In this document: positions 25,258 to 34,455 of the stretch, piece by piece
Position numbering within the stretch: the stretch's first letter is position 1
Layout: each line of letters begins with the position of its first letter
Source: Paenibacillus montaniterrae
GTDB taxonomy: Bacteria > Bacillota > Bacilli > Paenibacillales > Paenibacillaceae
Direction: 5' to 3'
Assembly: GCF_018403185.1 (NCBI RefSeq)
Contig: NZ_BOSE01000012.1
Location: 126,194-169,489, forward strand
DNA length: 43,296 nucleotides
Notes under the pieces: model-generated
Database searches by the model: none
The model's input: the letters and a program-made list of their open reading frames with translations, nothing else
What the model was told of the DNA's origin: nothing
Program-made: the position numbers and the translations under genes

Positions 25258-27231
25258 ATGCCAAATTTTCAAATTGTTTCGGATTATGCACCAAGAGGGG
25301 ATCAGCCGCGGGCGATTGATCAGCTTGTGCATGGCTTGCAGCAGGGGAAGCGTCATCAAACGCTGCTGGGAGCTACGGGTACTGGCAAAACCTACACCAT
25401 CGCTAATGTCATTGAGCGCGTTCAGCGGCCAACGCTTGTGATCGCTCATAATAAAACGCTCGCTGCTCAGCTTTGCAGCGAGTTTAAGGCGTTTTTTCCT
25501 CATAATGCGGTAGAGTATTTCGTAAGCTACTACGATTATTATCAGCCGGAGGCATACATTCCCTCTACAGATACCTTTATTGAAAAAGACTCGAGCATTA
25601 ACGATGAGATTGACAAGCTTCGCCACTCTGCAACCAGCTCATTGTTTGAGCGCAGAGATGTCATCATTGTAGCCAGCGTATCGTGTATTTACGGCTTGGG
25701 TTCGCCTCAGGAGTACGGAAGCATGGTTGTTTCGCTGCGCAAAGGGATGGAGAAATCGCGCAATGAGATTTTGCACGCATTGGTAGATATTCAGTATCAG
25801 CGCAATGATATCAGCTTTACACGGGGAACGTTTCGGGTTCGTGGCGATGTCGTCGAAATCTTTCCAGTGTCGAGCAATGAGCATGCGGTGCGTGTTGAGC
25901 TGTTTGGCGATGAAATTGAACGGATATGTGAAATTGATGTGCTGACAGGCGAGGTGTTGGGTGAACGCGAGCATATTGCGATATTTCCGGCCTCCCACTT
26001 CGTAACCCAAGCTGAAACGATGAAGCGCGCGATTGTAAATATTGAGCGCGAGCTTGAGGAGCAGTTGGCTTATTTCCGCAGCGAGGGCAAGCTGCTGGAA
26101 GCGCAGCGTCTGGAGCAGCGCACGCGCTATGATCTTGAAATGATGGCTGAAATGGGCTTTTGCTCAGGCATCGAGAACTACTCCGGTCCACTTACCTTCC
26201 GTGAGCGTGGGGCTACGCCTTATACTCTGTTCGATTATTTTCCAGAGGATATGCTGGTCATTATAGACGAGTCTCATGTTTCACTGCCGCAAATTCGCGC
26301 AATGTACAATGGTGACCGGGCGCGCAAGGAAGTTTTGGTCAACCACGGCTTTCGGCTGCCGAGCGCAATGGACAATCGACCGCTGCGCTTTGAGGAGTTT
26401 GAGGGCAAGACAAAGCAGCTCATCTATGTATCGGCTACACCAGGACCTTACGAGCTGGAAAATTGTCCGGAAATGGTCGAGCAAATTATTCGTCCGACCG
26501 GGCTGCTGGACCCAATTATTGAGGTACGGCCGTCGAAGGGGCAGATTGATGATTTGCTGCATGAAATTCAGCTGCGCATCGCCAAGGATGAGCGTGTGCT
26601 GGTGACGACCTTAACGAAAAAAATGGCCGAGGATTTAACGGATTACTTGAAGGATGTCGGCTTGAAGGTCCGCTATCTGCATTCAGAAATTAAAACGCTG
26701 GAGCGTCTTGCTATTATTCGGGACTTGCGGCTTGGCGTATTTGATATATTAGTCGGGATCAACCTGCTCAGAGAAGGGCTCGATCTGCCAGAGGTAAGCC
26801 TTGTAGCGATACTTGATGCCGATAAGGAAGGCTTCCTGCGCTCTGAACGCTCATTGATTCAGACGATCGGTCGCGCCGCGCGCAATAGCGAGGGTACCGT
26901 TATTATGTACGGCGATCATATTACCGAGTCGATGGCCAAAGCGATACAGGAGACAGCGCGCCGACGCGAGCTGCAGATCGCCTATAATGAAAAGCACGGC
27001 ATAACACCGCAAACGATTCGCAAGCAGGTGCATAATGTCATTGAGGCGACCAAGGTTGCGGAGGAACCTGCAGAATACAGTGTTGATGCCAATAAGAAGC
27101 TGAGCAAAAAGGAACGAACTGCCTTGATCGAGCGGCTTGAGGCTGAGATGAAGGAAGCAGCGAAACAATTACAATTCGAGCGTGCGGCTGAGCTGCGGGA
27201 TGCGTTGCTGGAGCTAAAGGCTGAACAATAG
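25258..27231 (+). CDS. uvrB: Excinuclease ABC subunit B
   Basis: DNA damage verification helicase-like subunit of nucleotide excision repair, 657 residues. Walker A GATGTGKT is at 38-45. The beta-hairpin region YYDYYQPEAYIPSTDTFIEK follows near 93-112. Motifs DESHVSLPQ and the C-terminal helicase motifs INLLREGLDLPEV and QTIGRAARN are intact. The UVR domain that binds UvrC ends the protein (ALIERLEAEMKEAAKQLQFE). GGGAGGA precedes ATG 25258. uvrA starts 15 bases after the stop. Confidence 0.97.
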   Translation: MPNFQIVSDYAPRGDQPRAIDQLVHGLQQGKRHQTLLGATGTGKTYTIANVIERVQRPTLVIAHNKTLAAQLCSEFKAFFPHNAVEYFVSYYDYYQPEAYIPSTDTFIEKDSSINDEIDKLRHSATSSLFERRDVIIVASVSCIYGLGSPQEYGSMVVSLRKGMEKSRNEILHALVDIQYQRNDISFTRGTFRVRGDVVEIFPVSSNEHAVRVELFGDEIERICEIDVLTGEVLGEREHIAIFPASHFVTQAETMKRAIVNIERELEEQLAYFRSEGKLLEAQRLEQRTRYDLEMMAEMGFCSGIENYSGPLTFRERGATPYTLFDYFPEDMLVIIDESHVSLPQIRAMYNGDRARKEVLVNHGFRLPSAMDNRPLRFEEFEGKTKQLIYVSATPGPYELENCPEMVEQIIRPTGLLDPIIEVRPSKGQIDDLLHEIQLRIAKDERVLVTTLTKKMAEDLTDYLKDVGLKVRYLHSEIKTLERLAIIRDLRLGVFDILVGINLLREGLDLPEVSLVAILDADKEGFLRSERSLIQTIGRAARNSEGTVIMYGDHITESMAKAIQETARRRELQIAYNEKHGITPQTIRKQVHNVIEATKVAEEPAEYSVDANKKLSKKERTALIERLEAEMKEAAKQLQFERAAELRDALLELKAEQ

Positions 27232-27246
27232 GTGGGAGGAAACAAA

Positions 27247-30108
27247 GTGGCGAATGACAAAATTGTCGTAAAAGGTGCGCGAGCACATAATCTTAAAAAT
27301 ATTGATGTAACGATACCGCGTGACAAGTTCGTCGTACTGACAGGCTTAAGCGGCTCGGGGAAATCGTCGCTAGCATTTGACACGATCTATGCAGAAGGAC
27401 AGCGTCGCTATGTGGAATCGCTAAGCGCTTATGCTCGCCAGTTTCTAGGTCAGATGGATAAGCCAGATGTCGATTCGATTGAGGGGCTGTCTCCAGCGAT
27501 ATCAATCGATCAAAAAACGACGAGCCGCAACCCTCGTTCGACAGTTGGAACCGTAACGGAAATTTACGATTACTTGCGTCTGCTGTATGCAAGAATCGGC
27601 AAACCGCATTGCCCAACGCATGGCATCGAAATTACCTCGCAAACGGTAGAGCAAATGGTAGACCGCATTATGGAATATGAAGAGCGCACACGTCTGCAAA
27701 TTTTGGCGCCTATCGTGTCAGGTCGCAAAGGCGAGCATGTCAAGCTGCTTAACGACATGCAAAAACAAGGCTATGTGCGCGTTCGAGTCGATGGTGAAAT
27801 TCGTGAGCTGAGCGAGCAAATTGAGCTTGATAAAAATAAAAAGCATAGCATTGAGGTAGTCATCGACCGTATCGTCGTCAAGTCCGACATTGAAACGCGC
27901 TTGGCCGATTCCTTGGAAACGGCGCTGCAGCTTGGCGAGGGCAAAGTAATCGTCGATGTCATCGGCAAGGAGGAGCTGTTGTTCAGCTCCAATCTTGCTT
28001 GTCCCGAATGCGGCTTCAGCATCGATGAGCTTGCGCCTCGTATGTTCTCATTTAATAGCCCGTATGGCGCTTGTCCAGAGTGTGACGGGCTTGGCGCGAA
28101 AATGGTTGTCGACCCTGATTTGCTGATTCCAGATTATAGCAAGTCGATCGACGAAGGTGCTTTTTTGGCATGGGCTGGCAGCACCTCAAACTACTATCCG
28201 CAATTTCTTAAAGCAGTAGCAGAGCATTACAACATCCCGCAGGATGTTCCGGTGTCCGAGCTGACAAAGGAGCAAATGAAGAAGCTGCTCTATGGTACAG
28301 ATGGACAGAAGGTGCGCTTCGTCTATGAAAATGATTTCGGAGCTCGCAAGGAAGCGTATGTTCCATTTGAAGGTATTGTCCATAATTTGGAGCGTCGCTA
28401 TCGTGATACTGCCTCAGAAATGATGCGCGAGCATATTGAAGGCTATATGAGCGCCAAGCCATGTAATAGCTGTAAAGGAAAGCGTCTGCGCAAGGAAAGT
28501 CTGGCTGTAACGGTTGGAAGCAAGGATATCGCTTATGTGACGGATTTGTCGATTGGCGAGGCAGCGCAATATTTCCAAGGGCTGCAGCTGACTGAAAAGG
28601 AACAAACGATCGCCAACTTGATCTTGAAAGAGATTGTGAATCGACTTGGCTTCCTCGTCAACGTCGGCCTGGAATATTTGTCGCTAAGCCGTGCTGCGGG
28701 CACGCTGTCAGGCGGCGAGGCGCAGCGAATTCGTCTGGCAACGCAAATCGGCTCCAGCCTGATGGGCGTGCTCTATATATTGGACGAGCCAAGCATTGGC
28801 TTGCATCAGCGCGACAATGATCGACTAATTGAAGCGCTGCTTCATATGCGTGATCTTGGCAATACGTTAATTGTCGTAGAGCATGATGAGGACACGATGC
28901 TGGCGGCCGACTACATTATTGATATTGGGCCGGGCGCAGGCATACATGGCGGACAGGTGATCGCGCAGGGCACACCGCAGGAAGTGATGGACGATGAGCA
29001 GTCGCTTACAGGCCAATATTTGAGCGGCAAAAAGTTTATTGAGGTTCCATTGCAGCGCAGACAGCCGGATGAGCGCTGGCTTGAGGTTGTTGGAGCAAAG
29101 GAAAATAATTTGCGCAACATTAACGTTAAAATTCCGCTTGGTGTATTTGTTGCGGTTACAGGCGTTTCGGGCTCAGGCAAATCGACATTCGTTAACGAGA
29201 TTTTGTACAAAGCGTTGGCGCGAGATTTGAACAGAGCCAAGACGCGTCCTGGCGAGCATAAAGAGATTCGCGGCTTGAAGCACATTGACAAAGTAATCGA
29301 TATTGACCAATCGCCAATCGGACGTACGCCTCGCTCCAATCCAGCAACGTATACAGGCGTATTTGATGATATTCGTGATTTGTACTCGACAACGAATGAA
29401 GCAAAGGTGCGCGGCTATAAGAAGGGTCGCTTCAGCTTTAACGTGAAGGGCGGTCGCTGTGAGGCTTGCCGTGGCGACGGGATTATTAAAATCGAGATGC
29501 ACTTTTTGCCGGACGTATATGTGCCTTGCGAAATATGCAAAGGCAAGCGCTATAACCGCGAGACGCTGGAAGTGAAGTACAAAGGCAAAAATATCGCTGA
29601 AGTGCTGGAGATGACCATTGAGGACGGCTGCAAGTTTTTCGAGAACATTCCGAGAATCAATCGCAAGCTGCAAACCTTGCTTGATGTTGGCTTGGGCTAT
29701 ATGAAGCTTGGCCAGCCTGCTACGACGCTGTCGGGCGGCGAGGCGCAGCGCGTCAAGCTGGCGGCAGAGCTGTATCGTCGAAGCACAGGCAAAACGCTAT
29801 ATATTTTGGATGAGCCGACAACCGGGTTGCATGCCGATGATATTGCGCGTTTGCTGCATGTTTTGCATCGTCTTGTTGATTCTGGAGAATCCGTACTCGT
29901 TATTGAGCATAATCTGGATGTCATTAAAACAGCCGATTATCTCATTGATTTGGGGCCAGAAGGCGGTAAAGGCGGCGGCACAATCGTAGCTACTGGTTCA
30001 CCTGAACAGGTTATAAATGTAGAGGGCTCCTATACCGGGAAATACTTGTCTCCTATTCTTGAACGTGATCGAGAACGCTCTTTGCATAAGCACGCGGTCA
30101 AATCGTAA
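27247..30108 (+). CDS. uvrA: Excinuclease ABC subunit A
   Basis: Damage-sensing dimeric ABC ATPase, 953 residues from GTG 27247 (GGGAGGA upstream). It carries two ATP-binding cassettes: Walker A TGLSGSGKSSL near the N-terminus and TGVSGSGKSTF near the middle, and two LSGGEAQR signatures. Zinc modules: CPECGFSI with CPEC near 255-285, CNSC near 410, and CEAC with CEIC near 740-770. It is co-transcribed with uvrB. The C-terminal stretch past the last domain is short and basic. Confidence 0.97.
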   Translation: MANDKIVVKGARAHNLKNIDVTIPRDKFVVLTGLSGSGKSSLAFDTIYAEGQRRYVESLSAYARQFLGQMDKPDVDSIEGLSPAISIDQKTTSRNPRSTVGTVTEIYDYLRLLYARIGKPHCPTHGIEITSQTVEQMVDRIMEYEERTRLQILAPIVSGRKGEHVKLLNDMQKQGYVRVRVDGEIRELSEQIELDKNKKHSIEVVIDRIVVKSDIETRLADSLETALQLGEGKVIVDVIGKEELLFSSNLACPECGFSIDELAPRMFSFNSPYGACPECDGLGAKMVVDPDLLIPDYSKSIDEGAFLAWAGSTSNYYPQFLKAVAEHYNIPQDVPVSELTKEQMKKLLYGTDGQKVRFVYENDFGARKEAYVPFEGIVHNLERRYRDTASEMMREHIEGYMSAKPCNSCKGKRLRKESLAVTVGSKDIAYVTDLSIGEAAQYFQGLQLTEKEQTIANLILKEIVNRLGFLVNVGLEYLSLSRAAGTLSGGEAQRIRLATQIGSSLMGVLYILDEPSIGLHQRDNDRLIEALLHMRDLGNTLIVVEHDEDTMLAADYIIDIGPGAGIHGGQVIAQGTPQEVMDDEQSLTGQYLSGKKFIEVPLQRRQPDERWLEVVGAKENNLRNINVKIPLGVFVAVTGVSGSGKSTFVNEILYKALARDLNRAKTRPGEHKEIRGLKHIDKVIDIDQSPIGRTPRSNPATYTGVFDDIRDLYSTTNEAKVRGYKKGRFSFNVKGGRCEACRGDGIIKIEMHFLPDVYVPCEICKGKRYNRETLEVKYKGKNIAEVLEMTIEDGCKFFENIPRINRKLQTLLDVGLGYMKLGQPATTLSGGEAQRVKLAAELYRRSTGKTLYILDEPTTGLHADDIARLLHVLHRLVDSGESVLVIEHNLDVIKTADYLIDLGPEGGKGGGTIVATGSPEQVINVEGSYTGKYLSPILERDRERSLHKHAVKS

Positions 30109-30157
30109 TACATTTGTTGTCGTTGGGTAAGCTAATCTGGATAAATGTGTGAGACTC

Positions 30158-30215
30158 CACAATGCTGAGCGGTTAAAATTTCGCCAGGTCAGGTATATAC
30201 CGCTCAGTAATTGTG
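30158..30215. repeat. Long inverted repeat downstream of uvrA
   Basis: CACAAT plus CTGAGCGGT (30158-30173) pairs with ACCGCTCAG plus ATTGTG (30199-30215), with a one-base asymmetry and a 25-base loop. No T-run follows. It could be an RNA 3' stabiliser or a protein site; it is the main content of the uvrA-downstream gap. Confidence 0.6.
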
Positions 30216-30261
30216 AACATTATGTGACGAAGAGATCAACAGTAATGATAGTGCTTGCATG

Positions 30262-30290
30262 TTGACTGGATTATCGCTACGATATATAAA
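30262..30290 (+). promoter_or_regulatory. Promoter of the small membrane protein gene
   Basis: TTGACT (30262-30267), a 17-bp spacer and TATAAA (30285-30290) form a good sigma-A promoter about 35 bases upstream of the start codon. Confidence 0.7.
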
Positions 30291-30324
30291 TAATAGGACA
30301 CGTGTGATTAAGGGAGGTCTATTC

Positions 30325-30534
30325 ATGTTTTTAGCAGAAGGAACAAGCACTGGAATCGACCCATTCGATTGGTTTATGCTTGCTTTCACGGTAATCATTG
30401 CAATTGGGTTTGTTCGCTTGGTTACACAAAAGGAAAAAAACAAGTTTGCCATCGGCTTCGCTGGCGTATCACTTCTTTTATTTTTGTTTATCGATTTCGT
30501 AATGATTAAAGAAACATGGCTAGGAATTGTTTAA
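30325..30534 (+). CDS. Small two-helix membrane protein (possibly DUF2759-like)
   Basis: 69 residues from ATG 30325, with a strong ribosome binding site (AGGGAGG) 8 bases upstream, its own promoter and its own terminator, so it is very likely a real gene. Two hydrophobic segments (about 15-32 and 44-62) are joined by a charged loop VTQKEKNKF. The length and loop recall the DUF2759/YqgW group of small Bacillales membrane proteins, but I am not certain. No function can be given. The open frame extends upstream to 30259, but that part covers the promoter. Confidence 0.75.
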   Translation: MFLAEGTSTGIDPFDWFMLAFTVIIAIGFVRLVTQKEKNKFAIGFAGVSLLLFLFIDFVMIKETWLGIV

Positions 30535-30542
30535 TCGTACAT

Positions 30543-30580
30543 AAAAAAGTTCCGCCGAATTAATCGGCGGAACTTTTTTT
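30543..30580. terminator. Bidirectional terminator between convergent genes
   Basis: AAGTTCCGCCG pairs exactly with CGGCGGAACTT. A-run and T-run flank the stem on both sides, so it serves the small membrane protein gene and the minus-strand isomerase gene alike. Confidence 0.93.
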
Positions 30581-30606
30581 ACTTCATTGATTGCTAAAGG
30601 TAGCTT

Positions 30607-31575
30607 TTAAACCCACCACATTTCGCCTAGTGGCTCGCGAATCAAAACTTGCTGCAAGTTTTGCACCGCTTTAGAGAAGCCTTCCTCTACAGACATCAAG
30701 CCATCCTCATGCTCAATGCTTACAACGTAATCGTAGCCTACAAGACGCAGCTCGCTAATAATGTCAGCCCAAGTTTTCAGGTCATGACCGAAGCCTACGC
30801 TGCGGAATTGCCAAGCACGATCGAGCATTTGCGTATAGCTTTGCATATCAGTAACGCCATGCATGTTAACATTTACTGGATCAATCGTCGTATCTTTGGC
30901 ATGGAAGTGATGAATCGCGTCAGCGCGGCCAAGAATACGAATAGCTTGTACAGGATCAATGCCTTGCCACCACATATGGCTTGGGTCAAGGTTGGCGCCG
31001 ATTGCTTTACCAGTTGCTTCGCGCAAGCGCAGCAAGGTTGCTGGGCTGTGAACAGAGAAGCCGCCGTGCAGCTCCAGCCCAATTTTAACACCTGCTTCAG
31101 TCGCGACGTTGTTAATGTCGGACCAGTACGGAATAACCTTTTGCTCCCATTGCCATTTCAAAATTTCTTGATAGTCATTTGGCCAAGGAGCGACTGGCCA
31201 GTTTGGATATTTCGCATCCTCATGGTCGCCCGGGCAGCCAGAGAATGTGTTGACAACAGGCACCTCCAAGCGGTTGGCCAGCTCGATTGTTTTGCGAATT
31301 GTTGCATCATCAGCTTGAGCAAGCGCTTTCTGAGGATGCAGCGGGTTAGCATGACAGCTTAGTGCGCTAATGATAAGCCCGCGAGATTCAACCGCTTGCT
31401 TGAATGCTTTAAGCTTGCCTGCATCAGCAAGCAATTCATCTGGCTTGCAGTGAGCGTCTCCAGGATAGCCGCCCGTGCCGATTTCGACCGCTTCAAGACC
31501 TTTGCTGGCGATGTAATCAAGAGCTTCTTCAAACGGTTTTTGTGCAAAAAGTACAGCGAATACGCCTAATTTCAT
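30607..31575 (-). CDS. Sugar phosphate isomerase/epimerase (xylose isomerase-like TIM barrel)
   Basis: 322 residues of the AP endonuclease 2/IolE-IolI type TIM barrel. Likely metal ligands are the Glu and His of GLELHGGFSVH, Asp and His in GANLDPSHMWWQG, His in HHFHAKDT and Glu in VSIEHEDG, all at the expected strand ends. Such enzymes isomerise or epimerise sugars, inosose or related keto compounds; the substrate cannot be told because no sugar transport or inositol genes flank it. AGGAGGG precedes the ATG at 31575. Confidence 0.82.
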   Translation of the reverse strand: MKLGVFAVLFAQKPFEEALDYIASKGLEAVEIGTGGYPGDAHCKPDELLADAGKLKAFKQAVESRGLIISALSCHANPLHPQKALAQADDATIRKTIELANRLEVPVVNTFSGCPGDHEDAKYPNWPVAPWPNDYQEILKWQWEQKVIPYWSDINNVATEAGVKIGLELHGGFSVHSPATLLRLREATGKAIGANLDPSHMWWQGIDPVQAIRILGRADAIHHFHAKDTTIDPVNVNMHGVTDMQSYTQMLDRAWQFRSVGFGHDLKTWADIISELRLVGYDYVVSIEHEDGLMSVEEGFSKAVQNLQQVLIREPLGEMWWV

Positions 31576-31640
31576 AATGTTACCCTCCTGAATCTAAATT
31601 TGGTATATGTTGTGCAAAATGAAGTGTAAACTATACTACT

Positions 31641-31669
31641 ATAATGCCTGTTACAAGCGCGAACTTCAA
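31641..31669 (-). promoter_or_regulatory. Promoter of the sugar isomerase gene
   Basis: On the minus strand TTGAAG (31664-31669), a 17-bp spacer and CATTAT (31641-31646). The rest of the gap 31670-31852 holds a 7-bp inverted repeat ATCACAT (31683-31689) with ATGTGAT (31731-31737) and no clear promoter for the U32 gene. Confidence 0.5.
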
Positions 31670-31852
31670 TAGAGATAGCAAAATCACATAAATATTCGAC
31701 AAAACTGCAATAAAGGCGTATCTGCCAGTAATGTGATGTAGAATATATTGCCCAGCTTTGCTACACTATTATCAAGAAAAAGTACAGGCTTGCTGCAAGC
31801 TGAATCTATCGGTTTAGCATAATAGACTGATGAACTTGAGAGGAATTGAACT

Positions 31853-34369
31853 ATGACTTTAACTCGATCAGATATTGAATTACTAGCCCCTGCTGGTGAT
31901 TGGGACTGTATGCGCGCCGCGGTTGCAAATGGTGCCGACGCAGTCTTTTTTGGCGTTGAAAAATTCAATGCCCGCGCCAGAGCGAACAATTTCAGAAGCG
32001 AAGAGCTGCCTGAAATTATGTCGTTCCTTCACACCTATGGGGTTAAAGGGTTTTTGACGTTTAATATATTAGTGTTTGAGGATGAGCTGCGCGATGCGCA
32101 AACCTTGATCGAAATGTGTATTGATGCTGGCGTCGATGCCGTTATCGTCCAGGATTTGGGTCTCGTTAAACTGATCCGCGAGCTTTCCCCTGATTTTCCT
32201 ATTCACGGCTCCACGCAAATGACGATTACATCGCCTGAAGCGGTTGAGTTCACGAAGCCGTACAATATGGAGCGCGTCGTGCTTGGACGCGAAAATAATT
32301 TAAAGCAAATTAAAACAATTGGCGAGCAAGCAAAGCTGCCGATGGAAGTGTTCGTGCACGGAGCGCTCTGTGTTTCCTATTCGGGACAATGCTTGACCTC
32401 GGAAATGTGGGGCGGACGCTCTGCCAATCGCGGCGAATGCGCGCAAGCATGCCGCTTGCCATATGACCTAGTTGTTGATGGTGAGCAAAAGCCGATGGGC
32501 GATGTTGCATACCTCCTTTCACCTAAGGATCTTGCAGCAATTGAGCTTGTTCCTGAGCTGATTGAAGCTGGCGTGACCTCCTTTAAAATTGAAGGTCGCT
32601 TGAAAAGTCCGGAGTATGTCGCCAATGTTGTAAGCAAATATCGCAATGCGATTGATAAATATTTCGATGGAGACCGCTCAAAACCTTCCAAGGAAGAAAT
32701 TCGCGAGCTGCAGCAAAGCTTTTCACGCGGCTTTACGCACGGTTTCCTGCAAGGCACGAATAATAAGCAGCTTGTTGACGGCACATTTCCGAAAAGCCGC
32801 GGCGTCTATCTCGGCAAAGTAGAGCGAGTGATGCGCGATGCCGTTACAGTAAGGCTTGAAGCTCCATTGAAGCGTGGCGACGGCATTGTGTTTGATGCGG
32901 GCGATCCGACGCAGAAGGAAGAAGGCGGACGCGTCTATGACTTGAGACGGCAGGGCGTTAAGCTGACTGGAGAGGCTGCTGAAGGCATCGTAATCGAGCT
33001 GGTTCCAGGGCGCAACGATGTAGATTTGCGCAAGGTGCACGTAGGCGATCGGATATGGAAAACGAATGATCCGGCGCTTGATCGCGCCTTGCGAGCTTCA
33101 TTTGAGACAGATAAGCCGTATCGTGTATTTCCGCTGCATGTTCAAGTAACGGGTATTGCTGGAGAACCGCTCAAGACGGTTTGGACCGATGTGGAGAAAG
33201 GAATTAGCGTAACCGTCCAATCGGAGCTGCTGCTGGAAGAAGCGCGCAAGCGCCCGATGGATGCTGAGCTGCTGGCAGAGCAGCTTGGACGACTGGGAGG
33301 CACTATCTATCAGCTGGACAAGCTGGAGGTTGCACTGCAGGGAGATTTGATATTGCCGATGCGCGAGCTTAATCGTCTGCGCCGCGAAGCGGTTGAGCAG
33401 CTTGCAGGCGAGCGGCCGAAGCCGCCGAAATATATAAAGCGCGAAGTGAATGCGATGGACGATTCATTTGACAATACGAAGCAGCTAAAGCCGCTAGCTA
33501 GCGGCAAGGAGGCTCAGCTTTCTGTATTATGCCGTACGCTGGAGCAGGTTGAAGGTGCGATTAAAGCGGATGCTGACTATATTTATGCCGATTTTGAGTT
33601 TATTAAGCAGTTTCCGGCAGCGATCGAGCTGGCTCGTGCAGCTGGAAAGCCAATTGCTTTAGCGACACCGCGTATTCATATGCCTAATGAAAATGGCTAC
33701 CATGCAAATATTTTAAAGCTGAATCCAGATGCAGTGCTTGTGCGCAACACAGGCGCATTGTATTACTATATGCGAGCTAAAATGCAAAATCCGGATCGCC
33801 CGTTTCCACGCTTGATCGGTGATTTCTCATTGAATATCGCCAATCATAAATCAGTCAATTTATTTTTGGACAGCGGCCTTGATACGGTAACGCCATCCTA
33901 TGATTTGAACATTCAGCAAATGGTTGATTTGCTTGAACGCTCTAATACAAGCCGGATTGAGGTCGTAATCCATCAGCATTTGCCGATGTTCCATACCGAG
34001 CATTGCGTTTACTGTACATTTTTAAGTGAAGGCACTGACTTTACGAATTGCGGACGTCCATGCGAATCGCATCGTGCTTCACTGCAGGATCGTATTGGCA
34101 TGAGCCATCCTGTACGAGTAGATGAAGGCTGCCGCAATACGGTGTATAATGCAATTGAGCAGTCCGGTGCGGAATATTTGAAAAACTTTATTGAGCTCGG
34201 CGTGGCGCAGTATCGCGTTGAGTTTCTGGAGGAAAGCGCGCAAAAGGTAGAAGAGGTGCTGTCCCTCTACCGTCAAGCATTGGACGGCCAAATTAGCGGA
34301 ACACAGGTTTGGCGCAGCTTGAAAGCAACCAATCAGCTTGGCGTAACACGCGGGCAGCTTGTGAAGTGA
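31853..34369 (+). CDS. U32 family protein, RlhA-like, with a second cysteine-rich C-terminal domain
   Basis: 838 residues. The N-terminal TIM-barrel-like U32 domain (1-300; start LAPAGDWDCMRAAVANGADA) carries C173, C180, C196 and C200, the four-cysteine pattern that holds an iron-sulfur cluster in RlhA/UbiU-type proteins. A DUF3656-like middle region (about 310-545) follows. The C-terminal third (about 560-838) looks like a further U32-type barrel and carries a second cluster, C718, C721, C733 and C737. E. coli RlhA makes 5-hydroxycytidine 2501 in 23S rRNA using prephenate and is clearly shorter as I recall. An RNA hydroxylation role is the best guess; older annotations say peptidase or collagenase. 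GAGAGG precedes ATG 31853. Confidence 0.85.
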   Translation: MTLTRSDIELLAPAGDWDCMRAAVANGADAVFFGVEKFNARARANNFRSEELPEIMSFLHTYGVKGFLTFNILVFEDELRDAQTLIEMCIDAGVDAVIVQDLGLVKLIRELSPDFPIHGSTQMTITSPEAVEFTKPYNMERVVLGRENNLKQIKTIGEQAKLPMEVFVHGALCVSYSGQCLTSEMWGGRSANRGECAQACRLPYDLVVDGEQKPMGDVAYLLSPKDLAAIELVPELIEAGVTSFKIEGRLKSPEYVANVVSKYRNAIDKYFDGDRSKPSKEEIRELQQSFSRGFTHGFLQGTNNKQLVDGTFPKSRGVYLGKVERVMRDAVTVRLEAPLKRGDGIVFDAGDPTQKEEGGRVYDLRRQGVKLTGEAAEGIVIELVPGRNDVDLRKVHVGDRIWKTNDPALDRALRASFETDKPYRVFPLHVQVTGIAGEPLKTVWTDVEKGISVTVQSELLLEEARKRPMDAELLAEQLGRLGGTIYQLDKLEVALQGDLILPMRELNRLRREAVEQLAGERPKPPKYIKREVNAMDDSFDNTKQLKPLASGKEAQLSVLCRTLEQVEGAIKADADYIYADFEFIKQFPAAIELARAAGKPIALATPRIHMPNENGYHANILKLNPDAVLVRNTGALYYYMRAKMQNPDRPFPRLIGDFSLNIANHKSVNLFLDSGLDTVTPSYDLNIQQMVDLLERSNTSRIEVVIHQHLPMFHTEHCVYCTFLSEGTDFTNCGRPCESHRASLQDRIGMSHPVRVDEGCRNTVYNAIEQSGAEYLKNFIELGVAQYRVEFLEESAQKVEEVLSLYRQALDGQISGTQVWRSLKATNQLGVTRGQLVK

Positions 34370-34400
34370 TAAATGCTGGAAAGACATGAGTGAGAGACAT

Positions 34401-34430
34401 GGTCAAGTCGAACGTATGGCTTGACCTTTT
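34401..34430 (+). terminator. Terminator after the U32 gene
   Basis: GGTCAAG (34401-34407) pairs with CTTGACC (34420-34426), followed by TTTT. It lies inside the upstream open frame of pcrB, which supports the later pcrB start at 34456. Confidence 0.7.
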
Positions 34431-34455
34431 GTTTGATGAGGTAGGGAGGGAAATC

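Noticed and set aside
30649..31362. 237-codon open frame on the plus strand across the sugar isomerase gene
   Set aside because: Antisense shadow of a gene with intact metal-binding motifs; no ribosome binding site or domain was seen.
34390..34455. N-terminal extension of PcrB from GTG 34390
   Set aside because: It spans a hairpin with TTTT that ends the upstream gene, whereas GTG 34456 has a perfect ribosome binding site and matches family N-termini.
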